From contig BNBP01000023.1 in the NCBI GenBank assembly GCA_014656015.1, positions 1 to 64,000 on the forward strand: 64,000 nt of DNA, given 5' to 3'. The stretch comes from Streptomyces griseoaurantiacus. Lineage in GTDB: Bacteria > Actinomycetota > Actinomycetes > Streptomycetales > Streptomycetaceae. The first letter of the stretch is position 1. The number at the start of each line of letters is the position of its first letter. The notes below the pieces were generated by a model. That model was not told the DNA's origin. It saw only the letters and a program-made list of their open reading frames with translations, and made no database searches. Of this stretch, positions 1 through 7,178 are shown in pieces. A program made the position numbers and the translations under genes.

Positions 1-7
1 GGGGCAT

Positions 8-63
8 GAGGGCCTTCCGCTCGGTGTTGACGTCGCAATCCACACCGAACCCGGAAGGCCCTC
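8..63. terminator. Terminator-like hairpin at the left edge
   Basis: Bases 8-19 pair perfectly with 52-63 (12 bp), then after a small bulge 21-27 pair with 42-48, leaving a loop of about 14 bases. It lies downstream of the GH20 gene on the minus strand and may also end a gene left of the window. No T-run follows, as is usual for high-GC actinobacterial terminators. Confidence 0.55.
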
Positions 64-119
64 ACTCATTCAAGATCACCCACCGTGAAACCTGTCACCA
101 ACCTCCGTGGACAGAACAC

Positions 120-1787
120 CTAGCGCGGCCGGCCCCTGACGCCCGGCCGGCGCTGCCAGGGGCGGGGGCCGCCGGGCGGGCGGTAGGCGACGCCCAGGGC
201 GTCGAGGCGGGCGTAGTGGACGGCCATCCGGCTCTCGAACTCGGCGAAGTCCCGTTCGGCGGGCGGCGGGAGCGGGGACCACAGGGCCTCGGCGAACGCG
301 GCGAGGCGGGGGAACGCCTGGTAGTCGACGCGCCCCTGGTCCTCCATCACCTCGGTCCAGACGTTGGCCTGGGCGCCGAGCACGTGCGCCGCCTGTTCCT
401 CGGTCAGTTCCGGGGGAACGGGGGCGAAGCGGTGGACGTCCTCCAGGGTGCGCACGAACCCGATGGGCACGGGCTCCTCGGGGCCGGGGTCCTGACGGTG
501 GTCCAGGTACACCGCCCGCTCGGGGCACATGACGACGTCGTGGCCGGCCCGCGCGGCCGTGATGCCGCCCTCGTAGCCGCGCCAGGAGGAGACCGCCGCG
601 CCGGGCGCGAGGCCGCCCTCCAGGATCTCGTCCCAGCCGATGAGGCGGCGGCCGCGCGCGGTGAGCCAGTCGTCGAAGTGCCGGACGAACCAGGCCTGGA
701 GCCCGTCCTCGCCGTCCAGCCCGAGGCCCCGGATGCGGGCCTGGGCGGCGGGTGAGCGCCGCCACTCGTCCTTGGGGCACTCGTCGCCGCCGATGTGGAC
801 GAACCTGGAGAAACCGGTGTACGGGGCGGCGTCCGGCGGGAACAGCTCCAGGACCTCCTCGAGGACCTCCTCGTAGAAGCGCAGGGTGGTGTCCGTGGGG
901 GCCAGCACGTGAGGCGAGATGCCCCAGTCGTCCCAGACGCCGAGGGCGGAGGTGTCGACGACGTCGGTGTTGCCGAGTTCCGGGTAGGCGGCGATGGCGG
1001 CCTGGGAGTGCCCCGGGATGTCGATCTCGGGGACGACGGCGATGTGCCGGGCGGCGGCGTACGCGACGATCTCGCGGAGGTCGTCCCGCGTGTAGAACCC
1101 GCCGTGCGGTTTCTCCTCCCACAGGGCGGAGGCGCGGTGGCCGATTTTCGTACGGGGCCGCCAGGAGCCGACCTCGGTGAGGCGGGGGTGGCTCCGGATC
1201 TCGATGCGCCAGCCCTGGTCGTCGGTGAGGTGGAGGTGGAGGACGTTGAGCTTGTGCGCGGCCATCAGGTCGAGGTACCGCAGCACGCCGTCCTTCGGCA
1301 GGAAGTGCCGGGCCACGTCGAGCATGAGGCCGCGCCAGCGGAAGCGGGGGCCGTCCTCGAGGGTGACGGCCGGGACCGGCCAGTGGCGGCGCGCGGTGAC
1401 GGGGGCGCGGCGGAAGGCCTCGGGGCCGAGGAGCTGACGCAGGGTCTGGGCGGCGTGCAGGAGTCCCGGTTCGGCGGCGGCGGTCAGGGTGACCGAGTGG
1501 GCGGTCGTGTCCAGGCGGTAGCCCTCCGGGCCGCCGAGCTCCCCTGCCAGGGCGGGCACGAGGGCGAGGCGGACACGGGTGCGGGAGGGACTGCCGGGGT
1601 GGTGGGGCGGCAGCGGCAGGCCGAGGGCCGGGCCGAGGGTGCCGCGCAGCCACCGGGCGGCGGCGGTGGTGCCCGGGGGCTCCTCGATCGTGGTGTCCGC
1701 GTCGAGGACGGGCGCCCGGCCGGGCGCCGTGGGGAGCGCGCGGCGGGGAGCGGGGACGAGGGCGGGGGGTGGTGCGGGGTGGCTCAT
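120..1787 (-). CDS. Beta-N-acetylhexosaminidase, GH20
   Basis: Family 20 hydrolase that removes terminal N-acetylglucosamine (or GalNAc) from chitin- or peptidoglycan-derived oligosaccharides. The N-terminal ~130 residues form the GH20b-type domain; the (beta/alpha)8 barrel follows, with the strand motif LHLTDDQGWR and the catalytic Asp-Glu pair in HIGGDECPKDEW, and the aromatic pocket motif near the end (AQANVWTE). The length of 555 residues is normal. No signal peptide is visible, so the enzyme is probably cytoplasmic, acting on imported chitobiose-type sugars; the first ~25 residues are proline/alanine-rich. Start ATG at 1787 is the first in-frame ATG before the conserved part. It stands alone, with an unrelated gene upstream. 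Confidence 0.92.
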   Translation of the reverse strand: MSHPAPPPALVPAPRRALPTAPGRAPVLDADTTIEEPPGTTAAARWLRGTLGPALGLPLPPHHPGSPSRTRVRLALVPALAGELGGPEGYRLDTTAHSVTLTAAAEPGLLHAAQTLRQLLGPEAFRRAPVTARRHWPVPAVTLEDGPRFRWRGLMLDVARHFLPKDGVLRYLDLMAAHKLNVLHLHLTDDQGWRIEIRSHPRLTEVGSWRPRTKIGHRASALWEEKPHGGFYTRDDLREIVAYAAARHIAVVPEIDIPGHSQAAIAAYPELGNTDVVDTSALGVWDDWGISPHVLAPTDTTLRFYEEVLEEVLELFPPDAAPYTGFSRFVHIGGDECPKDEWRRSPAAQARIRGLGLDGEDGLQAWFVRHFDDWLTARGRRLIGWDEILEGGLAPGAAVSSWRGYEGGITAARAGHDVVMCPERAVYLDHRQDPGPEEPVPIGFVRTLEDVHRFAPVPPELTEEQAAHVLGAQANVWTEVMEDQGRVDYQAFPRLAAFAEALWSPLPPPAERDFAEFESRMAVHYARLDALGVAYRPPGGPRPWQRRPGVRGRPR

Positions 1788-1909
1788 GCGGTCGCCTCCG
1801 GGCGGGGGCGACGGCCCTGCGGGGGAAGGCCGTGGCGGGGAACGCCCCCGCCCTGCCTACCCCTCCCCCGCACTCCCGACTCCCGGGAGGTCACGAGGAC
1901 CGGACGGCG

Positions 1910-2185
1910 CTACTTCTCGCCGTTGTCGTCGCCGCCGTTCTCCATGGACTCGTAGATCTCCTTGCACATGGGACACACCGGGTACTTCTTCGGGTCCCGG
2001 CCCGGGACCCACACCTTGCCGCACAGCGCCACGACGGGCGTGCCGTCGAGGGCGCTCGCCATGATCTTGTCCTTCTGGACGTAGTGCGCGAAGCGCTCGT
2101 GATCGCCGTCGCCGTGCGACACCTGCGGCGTCGGCTCGACGAGGGTCCCCGTACCGGTCCCGCGCTCGGGCTCGAGAGTGCTCAT
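1910..2185 (-). CDS. DUF3039 domain protein
   Basis: A 91-residue protein of the actinobacterial DUF3039 family, function unknown. The conserved part (about residues 30-85) contains HYVQKDKIMAS, a segment VALCGKVWVP and a CPMC pair, so three cysteines could bind a metal (zinc-ribbon-like); this is inference. The ends are charged and low complexity (GTGTGT near residue 10, GGDDNGEK at the C terminus). The ATG at 2185 follows a region without other in-frame ATG and gives the usual family length. It sits 29 bases downstream of the yqgE-like gene on the same strand and may be co-transcribed with it. Confidence 0.85.
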   Translation of the reverse strand: MSTLEPERGTGTGTLVEPTPQVSHGDGDHERFAHYVQKDKIMASALDGTPVVALCGKVWVPGRDPKKYPVCPMCKEIYESMENGGDDNGEK

Positions 2186-2214
2186 GGGGCCAAGGGTACT
2201 GAAACGCGCCGGGT

Positions 2215-2787
2215 TCAGTTGAGCGACGGGTCGTCCGGGTAGGTGGCCACCATCGCCAGCTCGCTGCGCTGCCTGCGCAGCACCTCGCGCCACAGCGTCT
2301 CCGGGGAGGGCGAGGAGACGTCCCCCGGCTCCGACTCCACGACGTACCAGGCGCCCTCGGAGAGTTCGTCCTCGAGCTGCCCCGGCCCCCAGCCCGCGTA
2401 CCCGGCGAAGATCCGCAGGGAGCCGAGCGCTGAGGCCAGCAGCTCCGGCGGCGCCTCCAGGTCGACGAGGCCGATGGCGCCGTGCACCCGCCGCCAGCCC
2501 AGGGGGGTCCGCTCGCCGGAGCCGCCGCCGGGGATGACCGCTACGCCGAGCGCCGAGTCGAGGGAGACGGGGCCGCCCTGGAAGACGACCCCGGGGTCGC
2601 CGGCGAGGCCGGCCCAGTTCGCCAGGATGTCGCCCACGTCGACCGGGGTCGGACGGTTGAGGACGACGCCGAGCGAGCCCTCCTCGTCGTGGTCGAGGAG
2701 GAGCACCACCGCGCGCTCGAAGTTCGGGTCCGACAGGGCGGGTGTGGCCACGAGCAGCCGCCCCGTGAGCGAGGACACCTCGGTCAT
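2215..2787 (-). CDS. YqgE/AlgH (UPF0301) family protein
   Basis: A 190-residue member of the UPF0301 family (E. coli YqgE, Pseudomonas AlgH), whose biochemical role is unsettled. Signature segments are visible: GRLLVATPALSDPNFERAV near the N terminus, LDHDEEGSLGVVLNRPTPV, FQGGPV, and GYAGWGPGQLEDEL in the middle, ending near WREVLRRQRSELA. The ATG at 2787 (MTEVSSL) is chosen because family proteins begin just before the GRLLVA segment; an upstream ATG at 2796 would add three residues and longer starts would add a non-conserved arginine-rich tract. Divergently oriented from murA, with 303 bases between the two starts. Confidence 0.9.
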   Translation of the reverse strand: MTEVSSLTGRLLVATPALSDPNFERAVVLLLDHDEEGSLGVVLNRPTPVDVGDILANWAGLAGDPGVVFQGGPVSLDSALGVAVIPGGGSGERTPLGWRRVHGAIGLVDLEAPPELLASALGSLRIFAGYAGWGPGQLEDELSEGAWYVVESEPGDVSSPSPETLWREVLRRQRSELAMVATYPDDPSLN

Positions 2788-3090
2788 GCCAGACATGATC
2801 CCGCATCTTCCCCCGGTGTGGGGAGGCAATCCGGGTAGGCGGGTGAGGGCCGGCCGGGGCGCAGGGAAGCGGCCGGTGGGCGCACGGGCCGGGGCGGGTA
2901 CGGTTCCGGCCACCCGGAGGGACCGCTTCCGGGTGGCCGACGGTCACCCCAAGTGGCCGCGCACGCACGGCTCGTGTTGTGGCGAAGCCATGACCTCCCG
3001 GGCGGCCTCCGGGCTTACTGCAGGGGGGTCCCCGGCCATTACGCTTGCCTCTTCGGCCCTGCCTCCCTCACTCACCGGAACGCGAGATAC

Positions 3091-4437
3091 ATGACCGTCA
3101 ACGGCAATGACGACGTACTGCTTGTCCACGGCGGAACCCCGCTGGAGGGCGAGATCCGTGTCCGCGGTGCGAAGAACCTCGTACCGAAGGCCATGGTGGC
3201 GGCCCTGCTCGGCAGTGCGCCGAGCCGGCTGCGCAACGTCCCCGACATCCGCGACGTCCGCGTGGTGCGCGGGCTGTTGCAGCTGCACGGTGTGACGGTG
3301 CGGCCCGGCGAGGAGCCCGGCGAACTGGTGCTCGACCCGACGCGGGTGGAGAGCGCGAACGTCGCCGACATCGACGCCCACGCGGGGTCCTCCCGCATTC
3401 CGATCCTGTTCTGCGGCCCGCTGCTGCACCGCCTCGGCCACGCGTTCATCCCGGGTCTGGGCGGCTGCGACATCGGCGGCCGGCCCATCGACTTCCACTT
3501 CGACGTGCTGCGGCAGTTCGGCGCGAAGATCGAGAAGCGGGCGGACGGGCAGTACCTGGAGGCGCCGCAGCGGCTGCGCGGCACGAAGATCGCGCTGCCC
3601 TACCCCTCGGTGGGCGCCACCGAGCAGGTGCTGCTGACGGCCGTGCTCGCGGAGGGCGTCACCGAGCTGTCCAACGCGGCGGTGGAGCCGGAGATCGAGG
3701 ACCTGATCTGCGTCCTGCAGAAAATGGGCGCGATCATCGCGATGGACACCGACCGGACGATCCGCATCACCGGTGTCGACTCGCTCGGCGGCTACACCCA
3801 CAAGGCGCTGCCGGACCGTCTGGAGGCGGCCTCCTGGGCGTCCGCCGCGCTCGCCACCGAGGGCGACATCTACGTCCACGGGGCGCAGCAGCGGTCGATG
3901 ATGACCTTCCTCAACACCTACCGCAAGGTGGGCGGGGCCTTCGAGATCGACGACAAGGGCATCCGGTTCTGGCACCCGGGCGGGCAGCTGAAGTCCATCG
4001 CGCTGGAGACGGACGTGCACCCCGGCTTCCAGACGGACTGGCAGCAGCCGCTGGTCGTCGCGCTGACGCAGGCGACGGGGCTGTCGATCATCCACGAGAC
4101 GGTGTACGAGTCCCGGCTCGGGTTCACCTCGGCGCTCAACCAGATGGGCGCGCACATACAGCTGTACCGCGAGTGCCTCGGCGGCTCGCACTGCCGGTTC
4201 GGGCAGCGCAACTTCCTGCACTCGGCGGTCGTGTCCGGGCCGACGAAGCTGCAGGGCGCCGATCTGGTCATCCCCGACCTGCGGGGCGGGTTCTCCTACC
4301 TGATCGCCGCGCTGGCCGCGCAGGGCACCTCGCGGGTCCACGGCATCGACCTCATCAACCGCGGCTACGAGAACTTCATGGAGAAGCTGGTGGAGCTCGG
4401 CGCCAAGGTGGAGCTCCCGGCCAGGTCCCTGGCCTGA
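3091..4437 (+). CDS. murA: UDP-N-acetylglucosamine 1-carboxyvinyltransferase
   Basis: Catalyses the first committed step of peptidoglycan precursor synthesis, transferring enolpyruvate from PEP to UDP-GlcNAc in the cytoplasm. The EPT fold is seen in two inside-out halves, with EGEIRVRGAKNLVPKAMVAA at the N terminus (the Lys-Asn pair of the active site) and GGFSYLIAALAAQGTS at the C terminus. The loop that normally carries the fosfomycin-reactive Cys reads DIGGRPIDFH, preceded by GGCDIG: Cys is present. The length of 448 residues is typical. ATG at 3091 fits the family N terminus; the frame is open further upstream to 2953 but that part is not conserved. A very strong hairpin follows the stop codon. 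Confidence 0.95.
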   Translation: MTVNGNDDVLLVHGGTPLEGEIRVRGAKNLVPKAMVAALLGSAPSRLRNVPDIRDVRVVRGLLQLHGVTVRPGEEPGELVLDPTRVESANVADIDAHAGSSRIPILFCGPLLHRLGHAFIPGLGGCDIGGRPIDFHFDVLRQFGAKIEKRADGQYLEAPQRLRGTKIALPYPSVGATEQVLLTAVLAEGVTELSNAAVEPEIEDLICVLQKMGAIIAMDTDRTIRITGVDSLGGYTHKALPDRLEAASWASAALATEGDIYVHGAQQRSMMTFLNTYRKVGGAFEIDDKGIRFWHPGGQLKSIALETDVHPGFQTDWQQPLVVALTQATGLSIIHETVYESRLGFTSALNQMGAHIQLYRECLGGSHCRFGQRNFLHSAVVSGPTKLQGADLVIPDLRGGFSYLIAALAAQGTSRVHGIDLINRGYENFMEKLVELGAKVELPARSLA

Positions 4438-4471
4438 TTCCCCGCCCCTCCACGGCGGGGGGCGCGCACGT

Positions 4472-4509
4472 CGCTGGGGCGGCCCCGGATCTCCGGGGCC
4501 GCCCCAGCG
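4472..4509. terminator. Bidirectional terminator between murA and hupA
   Basis: Perfect 17 bp stem (4472-4488 with 4493-4509) and a four-base loop, between the converging ends of murA and the HU gene. It can serve both genes. Confidence 0.85.
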
Positions 4510-4559
4510 GTGTCTGTCAGGGTGCCGCGCGCCGTTTCCGGCGTGCGGGGAGGGCTACG

Positions 4560-4841
4560 TCAGTTGCCCTTCGCGGCTTCCTTGAGCTTGCTGCCCGCCG
4601 ACACCTTCACGCTGTAGCCGGCCGGGATCTGGATGGGGTCGCCGGTCTGCGGGTTGCGCGCGGTGCGAGCGGCACGGTGGGTGCGCTCGAAGGTCAGGAA
4701 GCCGGGGATGGTGACCTTCTCGTCGCCCTTGGCGACGATCTCGCCGACCGTCTCGGCGAAGGCGGCCAGAACGGCGTCGGCGTCCTTGCGGGTCACCTCG
4801 GCGCGGTCGGCCAGCGCGGCCACCAGCTCACTGCGGTTCAT
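4560..4841 (-). CDS. hupA: HU-family nucleoid protein
   Basis: A 93-residue histone-like DNA-binding protein. It has the HU fold in full: MNRSELVAALADRAEVTRKD at the N terminus, the conserved GFLTFERTHRAARTARNPQTG with the beta-arm tip, and VKVSAGSKLKEAAKGN at the C terminus. It lacks the long lysine/alanine-rich tail of the second Streptomyces HU (HupS), which identifies it as the short vegetative type, HupA. ATG at 4841 fits the family exactly. The upstream intergenic region is 414 bases and probably carries its own promoter. It converges on murA, with a shared hairpin between them. Confidence 0.92.
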   Translation of the reverse strand: MNRSELVAALADRAEVTRKDADAVLAAFAETVGEIVAKGDEKVTIPGFLTFERTHRAARTARNPQTGDPIQIPAGYSVKVSAGSKLKEAAKGN

Positions 4842-5255
4842 GTTCTTACTCCCGTGTTCTTCTTGCCATGGAGGCGTGCCACGCGGCCAGGCCGCATGTC
4901 GGGCACGGCGAAGCCGATGCTGCCAGGGTCCCCGGTGAGGTCCCGGACCCGGGTCCGTCGCCAGACCCTCGCGCCCAGGGAGGCATCCTGCCCCTACCTG
5001 CGGCGGTAAAGCCAATCCGGCACCCGCAGGAGCGGTGAGAACACCCCCGCGTGTCACACGAAGAGCGGCCACCGTCACCGGACGGTGACCCTGTGTTCCC
5101 GAGGGAACGGGCGGGCCCGGGATCGGCCGCCAACCCTAGGCGGCCGTCGGTGGGCGCCTGCCCAGCGACGCGCCGGGTACGCCCCCGCCGTGGCCGGAGT
5201 CACAGCGGGGGCACGGCATGTGCCGTCACCCGCGGGGAGCCCTGGGCAGGGGTTT
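4842..5255. other. Intergenic region upstream of hupA
   Basis: 414 bases without a convincing gene. It should hold the hupA promoter, but no clear -35/-10 pair was seen. A GTCACC-4-GGTGAC palindrome at 5074-5089 could be a protein-binding site. A hairpin at 5181-5212 (8 bp stem GCCCCCGC/GCGGGGGC, 16-base loop) lies just past the malic enzyme stop and is a plausible weak terminator for it. Confidence 0.4.
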
Positions 5256-6671
5256 TCAGGCGGTGACGCCGGCCGCCTTGGCCGCGTCGCGGACGGCCCC
5301 GGCCACCGCGCCGGCGACCTTGTCGTTGAAGACGGAGGGGATGATGTAGTTCGCGTTGAGCTCGTCCTCGCTCACCACGTCCGCCAGGGCCTTGGCCGCG
5401 GCCAGCATCATCTCGGTGTTGACGGTGGTGGACTGGGCGTCCAGCAGGCCGCGGAAGACGCCCGGGAAGACCAGCACGTTGTTGATCTGGTTGGGGAAGT
5501 CCGAGCGTCCGGTGGCCACCACCGCGGCCGTCTGACGTGCGACGGCGGGGTCGACCTCGGGGTCGGGGTTCGCGAGCGCGAAGACGATCGCGCCCTCGGC
5601 CATCGCGGCCACGTCCTCGCCGTCCAGGACGTTGGGCGCCGAGACGCCGATGAAGACGTCGGCGCCGCGCACGGCCTCCTTCAGGGTGCCGGAGAGGTTC
5701 TCGGGGTTGGTGTTGTCCGCGATCCAGCGCAGCGCCGAGTCGGGGGCGGCGTCCACGAGGTCCTCGCGTCCGGCGTGCACGACACCGTGGATGTCGGCGA
5801 CGACCGCGTTCTTGACCCCGGCCGCCAGCAGCAGCTTCAGGATGGCCGTGCCGGCCGCGCCCGCGCCGGACATCACGACCCGCACGCCCTCCATCGGCTT
5901 GCCGACCACGCGCAGCGCGTTGGTGAGGCTGGCCAGCACCACGATCGCGGTGCCGTGCTGGTCGTCGTGGAAGACGGGGATGTCCAGGGCCTCCCGCAGC
6001 CGTGCCTCGATCTCGAAGCAGCGCGGGGCGGAGATGTCCTCCAGGTTGATGCCGGCGAAGCCCGGGGCGATCGCCTTGACGATCTCCACGATCGCGTCGG
6101 TGTCCTGGGTGTCCAGGCAGAGCGGCCAGGCGTCGATGCCCGCGAACCGCTTGAACAGGGCGGCCTTGCCCTCCATCACCGGCAGCGCGGCCTTGGGGCC
6201 GATGTTGCCGAGGCCCAGCACCGCGGAGCCGTCGGTGACGACGGCCACGGAGTTGCGCTTGATGGTGAGCCGGCGGGCGTCCTCGGGGTTCTGCGCGATC
6301 GCCATGCAGACCCGGGCCACGCCGGGGGTGTAGACCATGGAGAGGTCGTCACGGTTGCGGATGGGGTGCTTGGAGGCCATCTCGATCTTGCCGCCGAGGT
6401 GCATCAGGAAGGTGCGGTCGGAGACCTTGCCCAGCGTGACGCCCTCGATGTCGCGCACCCGCTGCACGATCTGGTCGGCGTGCGAGGTGGAGCTCGCCGC
6501 GATGGTGACGTCGATCCGGAGCTTCTCGTGACCGGAGGCGGTCACGTCGAGGCCGGTCACCGAGCCTCCGGAGGACTCCACCGCGCCTGTGAGCTGCGAG
6601 ACGGCCGTTCCGCTCGCGGGCACCTCCAGCCGGATGGTCATCGAGTAGGAGACGCTGGGCGCCGTTGCCAT
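5256..6671 (-). CDS. NAD-dependent malic enzyme with ACT domain
   Basis: Oxidatively decarboxylates malate to pyruvate, linking the TCA cycle with pyruvate/acetyl-CoA supply. Residues ~5-80 form an ACT-like regulatory domain (MTIRLEVPASGTAVSQLTG). The malic N-terminal domain follows, with YTPGVARVCMAIA (catalytic Tyr) and the Lys-bearing LTIKRNSVAVVTDGSAVLG; then the metal site NLEDISAPRCFEIE and DDQHGTAIVVLA, and the Rossmann motif SGAGAAGTAI. The length of 471 residues fits the ACT-containing bacterial form. From memory the S. coelicolor counterpart (SCO2951) uses NAD; the sequence alone does not prove the cofactor. ATG at 6671 is preceded by GAGGAAG on the minus strand. Confidence 0.9.
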   Translation of the reverse strand: MATAPSVSYSMTIRLEVPASGTAVSQLTGAVESSGGSVTGLDVTASGHEKLRIDVTIAASSTSHADQIVQRVRDIEGVTLGKVSDRTFLMHLGGKIEMASKHPIRNRDDLSMVYTPGVARVCMAIAQNPEDARRLTIKRNSVAVVTDGSAVLGLGNIGPKAALPVMEGKAALFKRFAGIDAWPLCLDTQDTDAIVEIVKAIAPGFAGINLEDISAPRCFEIEARLREALDIPVFHDDQHGTAIVVLASLTNALRVVGKPMEGVRVVMSGAGAAGTAILKLLLAAGVKNAVVADIHGVVHAGREDLVDAAPDSALRWIADNTNPENLSGTLKEAVRGADVFIGVSAPNVLDGEDVAAMAEGAIVFALANPDPEVDPAVARQTAAVVATGRSDFPNQINNVLVFPGVFRGLLDAQSTTVNTEMMLAAAKALADVVSEDELNANYIIPSVFNDKVAGAVAGAVRDAAKAAGVTA

Positions 6672-7081
6672 GGCCGACTTCCTCTGCTTTCACCGTGAAT
6701 AGGCGTAGTGCTGTGGCCGCGGCCGTCCGAACGACCCCCTTCCGGGGTCTCGCGCGGCCGCGTCCGCGCGTGGTATGCGCGTGCTGTGCCGTCCGATCGT
6801 CGCACCTACCGCGGAGTACGCGGTAGCCGCCCTCGATTGCGAACGTTGTGTTCGTCGACACGTTCACGGGAAACCTGGCGGCCGGGGCCCGCACGGCCGG
6901 GAGAACGTCGCGAGATACGGGTTTCGGCAAGGAAGTCGCGAGCGGGGAATTGCCCTGCGGGGATCGTTTGTTACCTTGGACGTGGCACCGGCTCGATCCA
7001 AGCCCCCGGGCCCAACCTTAGTCGCTTCGAGCGACCACTTGCCGCGAGGCGAGCATGGCGGGCCGGTGTCACAGACGTACG
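6672..7081. other. Non-coding region upstream of the malic enzyme gene
   Basis: About 410 bases with no gene I can support on either strand. It contains a perfect inverted repeat TACCGCG-5-CGCGGTA at 6807-6825, about 140 bases upstream of the malic enzyme start, a possible operator. Base composition is slightly more AT-rich around 6920-7000. No tRNA or riboswitch fold was recognised. Confidence 0.35.
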
Positions 7082-7122
7082 GGAAGGGCCCGTACCGGCG
7101 GACGTCCGGTACGGGCCCTTCC
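7082..7122 (-). terminator. Strong hairpin after the HelD-like gene
   Basis: Perfect 17 bp inverted repeat (7082-7098 with 7106-7122) with a seven-base loop, 57 bases past the stop codon of the helicase-like gene on the minus strand. Confidence 0.85.
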
Positions 7123-7178
7123 TCCGTCTCACGGGGGCGCCGCGGCGCCCCCGTTCCCTTCGGGCCCCCTCGGACCCC

